Assembly: GCA_046346965.1 (NCBI GenBank)
Contig: JAXMHB010000007.1
Location: forward strand, 183,620 to 247,619
DNA from: JAXMHB01 sp046346965
Lineage (GTDB): Bacteria > Pseudomonadota > Gammaproteobacteria > Xanthomonadales > SZUA-5
Length of the DNA: 64,000 nt
Direction: 5' to 3'
Notes under the pieces: model-generated
The model's input: only the letters and a program-made list of their open reading frames with translations
Told to the model about the DNA's origin: nothing
Database searches by the model: none
In this document: in pieces, positions 1 through 8,084 of the stretch
Numbering within the stretch: position 1 is the stretch's first letter
Layout of the letters: every line of letters begins with the position of its first letter
Position numbers and translations under genes: made by a program

Positions 1-140
1 GATCATCGGCTTGCGCGCGTCGTTATCTTTGCCAGTCAACGGATCGACGCCGCACAGCCACGCCCGTCTCACGCAGCGCGTCACGCAGTGGTACATGCCG
101 TGCTGGTCGGCGCTGACAGTGTGGACGCCGCAAGTGTCAT
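1..140 (-). pseudogene. IS200-like (RAYT-type) transposase, N-terminal part, frameshifted
   Basis: Read on the minus strand, this stretch gives DQHGMYHCVTRCVRRAWLCG followed by a VDPLTGKDNDARKPMI segment, which is the N-terminal signature of Y1-type single-strand transposases related to IS200/REP-associated transposases. The window edge cuts off the catalytic HUH and Tyr region. The ATG at 140 would begin MTLAAST and is one base out of phase with the conserved reading frame. The second copy at 3946-4184 starts GTG-ACT-CAA and stays in frame, so a one-base deletion near 128-140 probably broke this copy. An alternative is a late start at the in-frame ATG at 96. The family assignment rests on motif memory. 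Confidence 0.6.
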
Positions 141-170
141 GCGACCATGATGGCCAGCCGCGACGGCGCT

Positions 171-235
171 GTCTGTCGGATTTCTTCGCGTCCTTGTGTA
201 AGAGTTTTCCTACAGATCGCTGCGTGTCCTTGATC
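171..235. repeat. 65-bp dispersed repeat, copy 1 (transposase upstream region)
   Basis: This is the sequence immediately upstream of the transposase relic. It recurs at 4907-4971 with 54 of 65 identical bases by manual alignment, and in a more diverged form at 4221-4270. The best conserved core is ACAGATCGCTGCGTGT. It also covers the upstream region of ietA, so it may carry that gene's promoter. Confidence 0.65.
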
Positions 236-324
236 CGTCAACAGGCGCCGCCCAAGCTTCGTGGCCGGACAAGTCGTGCCCCAAAACGCTACCATCTCAC
301 TTGAACTCCGCACGAAGCCCTGTC

Positions 325-1398
325 ATGGCCCGCAGCGACCTGCTCGTCAACCTCGTCAGCGCCGCATCCAGCGGCGACCAGGCCAAGGTCCGTACCGTGG
401 CTGAGGCGCTGGCCGCCGACGAGCGGGCGAAGAATCACCACGTGCTGGCAGATCGTCTGCAACGCGCGGCCGCGAGTGTATCGGTGTCCTCCAGCAGTTT
501 GCGCAGCAGCGTCGAACGTCCAAGCAGCCACAGCCGCGAGGCGATCATCGATGTGCGGCCGCAACTGCGCTTCGACCAACTCCTTCTGCCTCTGCCGGTC
601 GCCGAAAGTGGTCGGCAGTTGGTCGAGGAGCATGCCCGCGCCGACGTTCTCCGTTCGCATGGCTACGAGCCGCGGCATCGCGTGCTACTGTCTGGCCCAC
701 CCGGCAACGGCAAGACGTCGTTCGCCGAAGCGGTGGCGGAAGCTCTGGCCCTACCGTTCTTTGTGGTCCGCTACGACGCACTGATTGGCAGCTATCTCGG
801 TGAAACCAATTCGCGACTGCGCGGCCTGTTCGATTATGTGCGATCACGACCCTGTGTGCTGTTTTTCGACGAGTTCGACGCCATAGGCAAGGAGCGCGGC
901 GACAGTCACGAGACCGGTGAGATAAAGCGCGTGGTCTCGTTTTTGCTGATGCAACTCGATCAACTTCCCAGTTATGTGATCGTGCTAGCTGCAACCAATC
1001 ACGCCGAATTGCTGGATCGTGCAGTATGGCGGCGATTTCAGATGCGATTGGCCTTGCCGATGCCGGATCGACGCGGCATTGAGACCATGATCGCGCGCTG
1101 CATTGCGCGCTGGCCGAACCAACCGAAGCGGTCGGTTGTGCGGCTAGCCTCTAGTCTCGGGGCGGTCAGTTACTCGGAGATCGTGGACTTCTGTCAGAAC
1201 GTTCGACGCCGTGAGATACTGTCTTTGGGAGACATCGGCGTCGATCAGGCACTAGACAGGGAATTGGAGCTATGGACCACCCGTATACGACCGGAGGCGC
1301 TAAGTGACGGTCGATCCGAGCAAGCCGCTGTTACGCGTCGACCCCGAGTCGCCAGGAAGACGACCAAAAGGCAAGCCAACGCGCATTCCAAGACCTGA
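325..1398 (+). CDS. ietA: IetA-like AAA+ ATPase of a two-gene ATPase/subtilase system
   Basis: Predicted cytoplasmic AAA+ ATPase of 357 residues, partner of the subtilisin-like protease encoded immediately downstream. Walker A is GPPGNGKT (residues 124-131), Walker B is VLFFDEFD with D182/E183, sensor 1 is ATN (N225), and WRRF (R236/R237) fits the arginine-finger region. The N-terminal ~110 residues are a helical, family-specific segment. The ATG at 325 was chosen; a TTG at 301 would add eight residues. Paired ATPase/S8 protease genes of this layout are known as ietAS, first described as a plasmid-stability locus on an Agrobacterium Ti plasmid and later reported to protect against phage. The ATPase is thought to restrain or present substrates to the protease; that mechanism is inference. 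Its codons are less GC-biased than those of the rest of the window, in line with horizontal acquisition. Confidence 0.85.
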   Translation: MARSDLLVNLVSAASSGDQAKVRTVAEALAADERAKNHHVLADRLQRAAASVSVSSSSLRSSVERPSSHSREAIIDVRPQLRFDQLLLPLPVAESGRQLVEEHARADVLRSHGYEPRHRVLLSGPPGNGKTSFAEAVAEALALPFFVVRYDALIGSYLGETNSRLRGLFDYVRSRPCVLFFDEFDAIGKERGDSHETGEIKRVVSFLLMQLDQLPSYVIVLAATNHAELLDRAVWRRFQMRLALPMPDRRGIETMIARCIARWPNQPKRSVVRLASSLGAVSYSEIVDFCQNVRRREILSLGDIGVDQALDRELELWTTRIRPEALSDGRSEQAAVTRRPRVARKTTKRQANAHSKT

Positions 1399-3853
1399 GC
1401 CATTCACAGCGCAGCAGCAAATCGGGCGTTTCGGCCCGAAGTTCGAGCGATTGGCCGATGTGCTGGCCCGTGACCCAGAGGGCTTGAGCTTGCGGGCGGA
1501 TCCAACCGCACTGGCACCTGAGCGCCTGCTGGTGTTTGAAGTTCGCGGACAGGTTGAGAGATTCCGTGACGCTGTTAGGAAGATTGCCGGCGTCGACCTC
1601 GTCGACGAGGAGGTGCTTGAAGCGGACGAAGAGGACAAGAGCCCGGTGGCCTACATGTTGGTTCCGGACGCTAGGGCGTTGAGGGAAATCGAATCGCTAT
1701 GGCGCCGCTGGCAGCGCGGTGACGCGATGGAGGAGGGATGGACGCCCTGGCGGGACGTGTTCGCGCTGCTGCGTGATCTTCGATGCTGGGGGCCACAGGA
1801 TCGTGTCGATGACAACGACATGGAGGTATTTCAAACGGAGATTGAGGGCCGCGCCGACGATTATCGGATTCGGATAGAGTTGGAAATGGTTTTCCGCCGC
1901 ACTCTGCAAGATATACAAGCCCTTGAACAGCGCCTGCGCTGCGAGATCGCCAACTGTGGCGGAGAATTGATCTCGCGTTGCCGGATCGACGACATCGCCT
2001 ACCACGGCATGCTGGTCGACCTTCCCGTTGCTGCGGTACGCGACATCGCTGCCCGCTCGGTCGCCGGAATCGCCGGTATCGACGCAGTCATGCACATTCG
2101 TCCGCAGAGTCTGGCGAATGGCATCGAGATTGCGGATGTCGAGACGTCATCGCCCCCTGCCTCCTCGACCGCCGACCCACTGGGCACACCGATTCTTGCC
2201 TTGCTCGATGGTGTGCCAGTTGCGCGGCATCCGCTGCTTGCGGACTTTGTCAGTGTGGAGGACCGATTCGATCTCGAAGGCGATGCCTTGGTATCCGAGC
2301 GCTTCCACGGCACTGCCATGGCCTCGTTGATCGTGCATGGCGACCGCAACCGCCCCGAACCTGTCTTGCCACGCAAGATTCACGTGCTCCCTGTACTGTC
2401 GTCCCGCGGCGGACAGGGTGAGGCATTTCCCAATAACAGGCTCTTGGTAGACGTCATCGACACGGCGATCCGTTCGATGCGGGAAGGCGATACGGCGACG
2501 GTGCCCGATTTGCTCATCGTCAATCTGTCGTTGGGAAACACCCGGCAACCCTTTCATGGCCGGATGTCGGCGTGGGCGAGGTTGCTGGATCGATTGGCCT
2601 ACCACTACGGCATCCTGTTTGTGATCAGTGCCGGAAACATAGGGGAAGCTTTCGAAGTACAGGGGTTCCAGACACGTACAGCGTTCGAGGATGCACAGAC
2701 TGAGGACAGGGCCGGTGCGGTGTTGCGGGCCATCGCAGCGCGCATGGGGCAGCGCAGGATCATTGCCCCGGCGGAATCGGTCAACGGGGTCACAATAGGC
2801 GCCTGCAACCACGATGACGTGCTCCCGCCGCATCGGTCCCGATTGCAGATCGATCCATTTCCATCGTTGGCTATGGCCAATCCGTCCAGCCGCCTGGGGC
2901 CCGGATTTGCCACGTCGGTCAAGCCAGATCTGCTGATGCCGGGCGGGCGCGAACACCTCACCATTACCAGGAGTGGCGGTGCAGCCATCGACGCGGCGCC
3001 TGCGGCTGCCGGGCGCGCCGCCGGCCTCAGAGTAGCGGCTCCGCCACGGGCCGCTGATGAGGCCAATGAGGGCTACAGCAATGGCAGCAGTTCCGCAGCG
3101 GCCCTTGCCTCACGCACCTGTCATCGCATCCACGATGCCTTGCAGCAGGCGTATGGCGAAGCGTTCCTGCGTCTTCCCAATCGCCAGCGCGCCGTGCTGT
3201 TGAAGGTGCTGCTCGCACACACTGCGCGATGGCCCGAGGACACTGCCGAGATGATCAAGCGAACGCTTGGTCCCGGCAGCAACAAGCAACACGTCCGGCA
3301 AAAGGACAATATCCGTCGTTTTCTGGGTTATGGAATCGTTGATGCCGAGGCTGCGATCGCTTGCGCCGATGATCGTGCAACCTTCTGGGCAGTGAGCGAG
3401 ATATCCGGAGAGGAATTGGTGCGCGTGCCCGTTCCAGTGCCGATAGCGATTCATGGCCAAGCCAAACCTCACTCAATTTCCGCGACGCTGGCTTGGTTCA
3501 CTCCGGTGCATGCTGGGAGCCGGGCGTACCGCAGCGTTCGCCTAAAGCTGCTCGACCCAGAGGAAATCAAGACTTTGGGGCTGGTTGGCCCGCATGGCCT
3601 GCAGCCCGACAAGAATCAGGGACACAAGGGCACGCTATACAGTCGGCGCTGGCAAGGTAATAGGGCGCCAGCTGTCGAAGACGACATGATTCTGCGTCTT
3701 TCCATTCAGCGCGAACCAGATCAGGGTGGCATCCAAATCGACGAGCCGATCCCGTTCGCCCTGGCGGTAACACTGACTATGCCCGGCGAACTTAAAATCT
3801 ACGAGCAGGTCCGGCAGCGGCTTGGCATTCGGCCTTCAGTTCGATCGACATAG
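1304..3853 (+). CDS. ietS: IetS-like subtilisin (S8) serine protease
   Basis: Predicted 849-residue serine protease of family S8 and effector half of the ATPase/protease pair. The catalytic Asp is in ILALLDGVP (D302), the His in SERFHGTAM (H335), the oxyanion Asn in ISAGN (N445), and the Ser in NGSSSAAA (S596, replacing the usual GTSMAAP). About 280 residues precede the catalytic domain and about 240 follow it; both are family-specific. No signal peptide is visible, so it should act in the cytoplasm. The GTG start at 1304 has GGAG at 1292-1295 and lies 95 bases inside ietA in another frame, which implies translational coupling. The nearest known relatives are IetS proteins; its substrate cannot be read from sequence. 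Confidence 0.85.
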   Translation: MTVDPSKPLLRVDPESPGRRPKGKPTRIPRPEPFTAQQQIGRFGPKFERLADVLARDPEGLSLRADPTALAPERLLVFEVRGQVERFRDAVRKIAGVDLVDEEVLEADEEDKSPVAYMLVPDARALREIESLWRRWQRGDAMEEGWTPWRDVFALLRDLRCWGPQDRVDDNDMEVFQTEIEGRADDYRIRIELEMVFRRTLQDIQALEQRLRCEIANCGGELISRCRIDDIAYHGMLVDLPVAAVRDIAARSVAGIAGIDAVMHIRPQSLANGIEIADVETSSPPASSTADPLGTPILALLDGVPVARHPLLADFVSVEDRFDLEGDALVSERFHGTAMASLIVHGDRNRPEPVLPRKIHVLPVLSSRGGQGEAFPNNRLLVDVIDTAIRSMREGDTATVPDLLIVNLSLGNTRQPFHGRMSAWARLLDRLAYHYGILFVISAGNIGEAFEVQGFQTRTAFEDAQTEDRAGAVLRAIAARMGQRRIIAPAESVNGVTIGACNHDDVLPPHRSRLQIDPFPSLAMANPSSRLGPGFATSVKPDLLMPGGREHLTITRSGGAAIDAAPAAAGRAAGLRVAAPPRAADEANEGYSNGSSSAAALASRTCHRIHDALQQAYGEAFLRLPNRQRAVLLKVLLAHTARWPEDTAEMIKRTLGPGSNKQHVRQKDNIRRFLGYGIVDAEAAIACADDRATFWAVSEISGEELVRVPVPVPIAIHGQAKPHSISATLAWFTPVHAGSRAYRSVRLKLLDPEEIKTLGLVGPHGLQPDKNQGHKGTLYSRRWQGNRAPAVEDDMILRLSIQREPDQGGIQIDEPIPFALAVTLTMPGELKIYEQVRQRLGIRPSVRST

Positions 3854-3945
3854 GAAGGTCTTAACGAGCTCTGTTTCTCGCGCTGCGGGGGTTGCGGATT
3901 CCGCCCGTCCGAGTCAGCGGCGCCTAAAGTACTTGTCCGCACTGC

Positions 3946-4184
3946 TCAGCTCAGTTTTTCGAGCCAGCGGGCGTAGCCGATGCCTTTCATCCACGCTTGG
4001 CCGATGGCTTGCGCCTTCTCCATGATCATCTCGGCCCCGCCGGCAATGCGCCAATAGGCTGAGCCAACGCCCTTCACTTGGCCGGTCCCGTGGCTGCCAA
4101 TCACGCCGGGCGCGCGCAGCGTGTGGCGCAGTGGTAGATGCCGTGCTGCTCGGTGCTGACAGTGTAGGCGCGAGCTTGAGTCAC
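3946..4184 (-). pseudogene. internally deleted IS200-like transposase relic
   Basis: On the minus strand the GTG at 4184 begins a peptide running VTQARAYTVSTEQHGIYHCA and then TRCARPA, followed by a stop. This matches the left-end relic in its YHC..TRC motif. In the adjacent frame the sequence continues as GQVKGVGSAYWRIAGG and ends IGQAWMKGIGYARWLEKLS, which looks like the C-terminal tail of the same protein. The whole catalytic centre is missing, so this is an N-to-C fusion left by an internal deletion. It sits just downstream of ietS and makes the right-hand partner of the relic at 1-140. Confidence 0.6.
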
Positions 4185-4220
4185 GCGGCCATGATGGCGG
4201 CCCGAAGGGCTCCGTCGATC

Positions 4221-4270
4221 AGAATTCTTCGCGTCATTGTGTCAGAATCTTGCGACGGAACGTTGCGTCC
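4221..4270. repeat. dispersed repeat, copy 2 (diverged)
   Basis: Shares TTCTTCGCGTC...TTGTGT..AGAATCTT with the copies at 171-235 and 4907-4971. It lies upstream of the transposase relic at 3946-4184, exactly as copy 1 lies upstream of the relic at 1-140. Confidence 0.55.
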
Positions 4271-4375
4271 CCATCCCACCGTCTCCCATCCTACGGGACG
4301 AATACAACCCGATGAGGTATCCACAATCGATGCGGTTCGTTCCTCATCGCATCCTACTTGCATTGCGGAGGTTCT

Positions 4376-4825
4376 GTGAGCGCTAAGTTCAAGCTTCCAA
4401 TGTCCGTACAACTTGCTTCGTTAGTCGCTGTGGGTACGATCGTCATAACGTCCATCCAGCTGTATTTTCTCGCTACAGTGCCGCAACTTGGACCTCCGGG
4501 CGCCATAGTCTTGCAGTCACCTCAATGGGCTACGTCGGTCGAAACTCGTGTCGCTCTGCTGCTTCTCGGCGGATTGGCCTTTGGTATGGCATCTCGAGGG
4601 ACTGTAAGGAATGCAGCTCGTGGAGGTCTGGTTTTGTCCTCGGCACTTTTAGTCGTGGCAATTCTAGGCCTGTGGGGGTTCCTGAATTCGACGTCTGGGC
4701 CGTTTAGCGCCGAGCGCCCATCACCCTTGTTCTTTCTGGGAACGCGTGTCTCCGCCATTGTTTTCCTCGTCTGGCTGGTTCTTGCGCTGAGGAAGACGCT
4801 TCGTCATTACCGCGCGGAAAGCTAA
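4376..4825 (+). CDS. unknown four-helix membrane protein in the island
   Basis: I do not recognise this 149-residue protein. It has four hydrophobic segments at about residues 12-34, 60-77, 86-106 and 122-142, short loops and a basic C-terminus (RKTLRHYRAES), which suggests an inner-membrane protein with both ends in the cytoplasm. The GTG start at 4376 was chosen because GGAGG lies five bases upstream (4367-4371 region); a TTG at 4358 gives no better site. It sits between a transposase relic and a copy of the dispersed repeat, so it is probably cargo of the same island. Whether it is functionally tied to the ietAS pair cannot be told from the sequence. Confidence 0.6.
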   Translation: MSAKFKLPMSVQLASLVAVGTIVITSIQLYFLATVPQLGPPGAIVLQSPQWATSVETRVALLLLGGLAFGMASRGTVRNAARGGLVLSSALLVVAILGLWGFLNSTSGPFSAERPSPLFFLGTRVSAIVFLVWLVLALRKTLRHYRAES

Positions 4826-4906
4826 CTATAAAGTCAGTTGGACGTCAGGGCCAGCCAGCCAACGGGGAAATGCTTGGACGCCCCCGGAAAACGAGGGCGG
4901 GGCGCT

Positions 4907-4971
4907 CTCTCTCGGATTTCATTGCGTCGTTGTGCAAGAATCTTCTTACAGATCGCTGCGTGTGCTTAATC
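4907..4971. repeat. dispersed repeat, copy 3 (right edge of the island)
   Basis: 54 of 65 bases match copy 1 at 171-235 by manual alignment. No transposase remnant follows it. From 4946 onward the repeat encodes, on the minus strand, the last residues of the neighbouring TetR-type regulator (ending STRSDL), so the island boundary lies within that gene's 3' end. Confidence 0.6.
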
Positions 4972-5680
4972 TGCTTTTGTGCAGGTCACTGCCGCGCTGC
5001 TCGCGCCAGGCCCGAGCGCCCAGGAAGACCAGGCGCAGCTGGCGGACGAAGTTCTCGATGACTTCGCGTTCGAGCTGCGGTTGATTCGGCGGCAGATCGA
5101 GGAAGTCCGTCGCAGCATTCATCATCGTCGACACCACCAGGCCGCAGGTCATCTGCAGCGTCGCGGTCGACAAATCCGGCATCAGTCCGTACTGCCGCAG
5201 ATCGTGGGCCATTTCGTCGATGAAATGCCGCTCCTCGGCGCGGACGGCCGCGCGGATCAGCGCCGATCCGCCGCTGCGTTCGCCCGCCACAAAGGTGAAG
5301 TGCAGGCGATGGGCGTGGACGTAGTCGCGGAAGATCTGTACCGAACGGCGCAGGATGTCGCGCGGCGGCAGGCCGGTGCGCCTTGCCTCGCGCAGCAGTC
5401 GGCGCAAGGTCGCGCCGGATTCCTCCACCAGCGCCAGACCGAGCTCGTCGAGGTCGCGGAAATGCCGGTAGAAGGAGGCCGGCACCACGCCGGCTACGCG
5501 GGTGATCTCGCGCAGGCTGAGGGCGCCGAAGCCACGGCCTTCGCCCATCAGCTGCAGCGCGGCCGCCAGCAGGTGCGCGCGCGTGCGCAGTTTGCGGTCG
5601 CCGCGCGCGGTCGGCAGCTCGGACTCGACCGCGCGCGGTGGCGAGGCTGAGGCAGACACGGTGCGGGTCGAGGCGGGCAT
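4946..5680 (-). CDS. FabR/DesT-like TetR-family repressor of fatty-acid desaturation
   Basis: Predicted 244-residue TetR-family regulator. The DNA-binding domain (about residues 30-80) contains SLREITRVAGVVPASFYRHF followed by RDLDELGLALVEESG, very close to E. coli FabR and Pseudomonas DesT. Those proteins sense the balance of saturated and unsaturated acyl-CoA or acyl-ACP and repress desaturation genes. The ATG at 5680 removes a long, unlikely N-terminal extension of the open frame. It is divergent from a ferredoxin reductase and a desaturase, with an 18-bp palindromic operator between them (5774-5791), which is the classic DesT layout. The last residues (about SRLSTRSDL) come from a copy of the dispersed island repeat, so the native C-terminus has probably been replaced. 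Confidence 0.85.
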   Translation of the reverse strand: MPASTRTVSASASPPRAVESELPTARGDRKLRTRAHLLAAALQLMGEGRGFGALSLREITRVAGVVPASFYRHFRDLDELGLALVEESGATLRRLLREARRTGLPPRDILRRSVQIFRDYVHAHRLHFTFVAGERSGGSALIRAAVRAEERHFIDEMAHDLRQYGLMPDLSTATLQMTCGLVVSTMMNAATDFLDLPPNQPQLEREVIENFVRQLRLVFLGARAWREQRGSDLHKSRLSTRSDL

Positions 5681-5773
5681 CGCCGAAGTATAGGCGTGGC
5701 GCGCACTCCGAGACCGGCGCATGCCATTGCCAGGCGCTCGCGCCCGTGCTGGGTTGACAGCCCGCGCAAAGTC

Positions 5774-5791
5774 GGTGAACGTATGTTCACT
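5774..5791. promoter_or_regulatory. DesT/FabR-type operator
   Basis: The sequence GGTGAACGTATGTTCACT contains the perfect inverted repeat GTGAAC-N4-GTTCAC and closely resembles known DesT boxes. It lies between the divergent tetR-type gene and the reductase-desaturase operon. A TTGACA at 5754-5759 could be the -35 element of the rightward promoter, in which case a bound repressor would cover the -10 region or start site. The regulation is inferred from the family. Confidence 0.75.
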
Positions 5792-5809
5792 GACATCGAG
5801 CCTGCGGAC

Positions 5810-6904
5810 ATGAATCCTGCTGCTGCACCAGCGCCACCGTCGACCTTCTCCCGCCTGCTGCGCAGTCCCTGGCTGCATCCGCTCAACGATGCCGATGCCT
5901 GGGAGCAACTGCGGACGGCGATCCATCCGATGTGGTCGGGCCGCGACTATCCGGCGCGGGTGGTGGCGCTCGTCGACGAAACGCCGGACACGCGTTCGCT
6001 GTTGCTGCAGCCGGTGCGTCGTTGGCCGCAGCACCGTGCCGGCCAGCACGTGGTGCTGGAAGTCGAGATCGACGGGCGACGTTTGTACCGCAGCTTCAGT
6101 CTGTCATCGGCGCCGACGCCGGACCGCCGTATCCGTATCACCGTCAAGCGCGGGGCCCAGGCGCGGGTGAGCGCGTGGTTGCAGGCGCAGGTGCAGGTGG
6201 GCGACGTGTTGCGGATCAGCGCGCCGGTCGGCGAGTTCCTGGCGCCGGCGGGCGACCAACCCTTGCTGCTGCTGAGCGCCGGCAGCGGCATCACGCCGTT
6301 GATGGCGATCCTGGAAGACCTGCACGCGCGCGGAGATCGCCGGCCGATCCAGTTTCTGCACGCCTGCCGCACACCGGCGGACCTCATCTTTGCAGCGCGC
6401 CTGCGCGTGCTGGCCACGGAGATGCCGGGCCTCAGCCTGCACATCCATTACAGCGCCCAGTTGGGTCGTTTCAGCGCCGGCAAGCTCGCGGCGCTGCTGC
6501 CCGACTACGCGCGCTATCAGGCGCTGGTCTGCGGCCCACGCGATCTGGCGCTCGACGTCGAGCAGTTGCTTCAGTCTGCAGGGGTGGGCGCGCAGCTGCG
6601 CAGCGAGAGCTACCGCGGCCGAGTGCTGCCACGGCATGCGAACGCCGGCACGCACGCCGTACATTGCAGTGTCACTGAACAAATGTTCACTGTACGGGAA
6701 GACACCAGTCTGCTGGCTGCAGCGGAAGCGGCCGGCTTGAAGCCGGCTAGCGGCTGTCGCATCGGCATCTGCAAAACCTGTCAGTGCACCAAACGCAGCG
6801 GCAGCGTGCTCAATCTGCGCACCGGGGAGTTGTCCGCCGAACCGGACCAGCTGATCCAGTTGTGTGTCTCGGTCGCGCGCTCGCCGCTGGAATTGTCGCT
6901 GTGA
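5810..6904 (+). CDS. ferredoxin-NAD(P)H reductase of a desaturase system (DesC-like)
   Basis: Predicted flavin reductase with a fused plant-type [2Fe-2S] domain that passes electrons from NAD(P)H to the desaturase encoded next door. The FAD-binding motif RSFSLSSAP is followed by the nucleotide-binding segment LLLSAGSGITPLMAIL. The C-terminal cluster motif is GCRIGICKTCQC (C-x4-C-x2-C) with a final Cys in QLCVSVA. The ATG at 5810 (MNPAAAPAPP) was chosen because an in-frame ATG at 5783 lies inside the operator, probably upstream of the transcription start. It is the first gene of a two-gene operon with the desaturase 73 bases downstream. A second operator-like palindrome lies within this coding region (6674-6691). 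Confidence 0.85.
   Translation: MNPAAAPAPPSTFSRLLRSPWLHPLNDADAWEQLRTAIHPMWSGRDYPARVVALVDETPDTRSLLLQPVRRWPQHRAGQHVVLEVEIDGRRLYRSFSLSSAPTPDRRIRITVKRGAQARVSAWLQAQVQVGDVLRISAPVGEFLAPAGDQPLLLLSAGSGITPLMAILEDLHARGDRRPIQFLHACRTPADLIFAARLRVLATEMPGLSLHIHYSAQLGRFSAGKLAALLPDYARYQALVCGPRDLALDVEQLLQSAGVGAQLRSESYRGRVLPRHANAGTHAVHCSVTEQMFTVREDTSLLAAAEAAGLKPASGCRIGICKTCQCTKRSGSVLNLRTGELSAEPDQLIQLCVSVARSPLELSL
6674..6691. promoter_or_regulatory. second DesT-like palindrome inside the reductase gene
   Basis: ACTGAACAAATGTTCACT carries TGAAC-N4-GTTCA and matches the intergenic operator at 5774-5791 in 14 of 18 positions. It falls in the codons for SVTEQMFTV, about 290 bases before the desaturase start. It could be an auxiliary site for looping or a roadblock, or a chance match. 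Confidence 0.4.
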
Positions 6905-6977
6905 CCGCCCCGGCGTTCGCGGCTGCGCGGGCTGTGCCGACCTTCGGCAAGCGCCCGGAAACCAGCTTGGAGATGTC

Positions 6978-8066
6978 ATGAGCAAAGTCATCCTGACCGC
7001 CGAACAACTCGCCAGTCTGCAATCCGACCTCGATGCGCTGCGCGCGGAGGTCGCCAGTGAGCTCGGCGCAGCTGATGCCAGGCATATCCGTGCCGTCGTG
7101 CGCGACGCGCGCCTCAGCGCGGCCGCGGGGCGCGGCCTGCTGATGTTCGGCTTCGATCCGATCAGCTTCGTTGTCGGCGTCTGTGCGCTGGCGCGCGCCA
7201 AGATCCTGGAGAACATGGAGGTCGGCCACAACGTGTTGCATGGGCAGTACGACTGGATGGGCGATCCGGCGCTGAACTCGCAGCGCTACGAGTGGGACAT
7301 CGTCTGCCACAGCAGCCACTGGCGGCGCACACACAACTTCGAGCACCACAGCTACACCAACATCCTCGGCCAGGATGATGACTACGGTTACGGCCTGCTG
7401 CGCATGACCGGCGAGCAGCGCTGGACCTGGCGCACGCCGCTGCAGCCGCTGTGGTACTTGCTGCTGGCCATCTGGTTTCAGTGGGGCGTCGCGATTCAGG
7501 ATCTGAAGCTGGGGCGCTGGTTCAAAGGGCGCATGCCGGCGGGCGAACTCGGCCAGCGGGCGGCGCCCTTCCTGAAAAAGGCGCGCTGGCAGTTGTACAA
7601 GGATTATGTGCTATTCCCCGTTCTGGCCTTCTGGAACATCCCGCGCGTGCTGCTCGGTAACGCGGCGGCCAATCTGATCCGCAATCTGTGGACCAACGCG
7701 ATCATTTTCTGTGGCCATTTCACCGCCGATGCGCAGGTGTACACGCGGGCCGAAGTCACGGGCGAAACTCGCGGCGCTTGGTATCTGCGACAGATCCAGG
7801 GTTCCAGCAATCTGGAGGGCGGGCGCTGGTTTCACCGGATGACTGGGCATCTGAGTCATCAGATCGAACACCACCTGTACCCGGATATCCCGGCGCCGCG
7901 CTACGTCGAGATGGCGCCGCGCGTGCGCGAGATTTGCGCGCGCTACGGCATCCATTACAACTCGGCGGGCTTTTGGCGCCAGTATGCGACCGTGCTGTGG
8001 CGCATCCTCAAGTACGCGCTGCCGATCGGACGGCGGAGGCGCCTGGGCAACGCGCAAACCGTCTGA
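6978..8066 (+). CDS. membrane fatty-acid (acyl-CoA/acyl-lipid) desaturase, DesB-like
   Basis: Predicted 362-residue integral-membrane di-iron desaturase that introduces a double bond into fatty acyl chains. The three histidine boxes are HNVLHGQ, HSSHWRRTHNFEHHSY and QIEHHLYP, the standard ligand set for this family. Hydrophobic segments between the boxes fit four transmembrane helices. The ATG at 6978 has GGAG at 6968-6971. The gene follows the ferredoxin reductase in the same direction and should share its DesT-type control. The pair would raise membrane unsaturation when the regulator senses saturated acyl chains; that is inferred from Pseudomonas desCB. Confidence 0.9.
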   Translation: MSKVILTAEQLASLQSDLDALRAEVASELGAADARHIRAVVRDARLSAAAGRGLLMFGFDPISFVVGVCALARAKILENMEVGHNVLHGQYDWMGDPALNSQRYEWDIVCHSSHWRRTHNFEHHSYTNILGQDDDYGYGLLRMTGEQRWTWRTPLQPLWYLLLAIWFQWGVAIQDLKLGRWFKGRMPAGELGQRAAPFLKKARWQLYKDYVLFPVLAFWNIPRVLLGNAAANLIRNLWTNAIIFCGHFTADAQVYTRAEVTGETRGAWYLRQIQGSSNLEGGRWFHRMTGHLSHQIEHHLYPDIPAPRYVEMAPRVREICARYGIHYNSAGFWRQYATVLWRILKYALPIGRRRRLGNAQTV

Positions 8067-8084
8067 GCGGTGGCAGCCGGCGGC

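Noticed and set aside
5783..5785. ATG as start of the ferredoxin reductase
   Set aside because: It lies inside the operator palindrome, so transcripts probably begin downstream; ATG 5810 is preferred.
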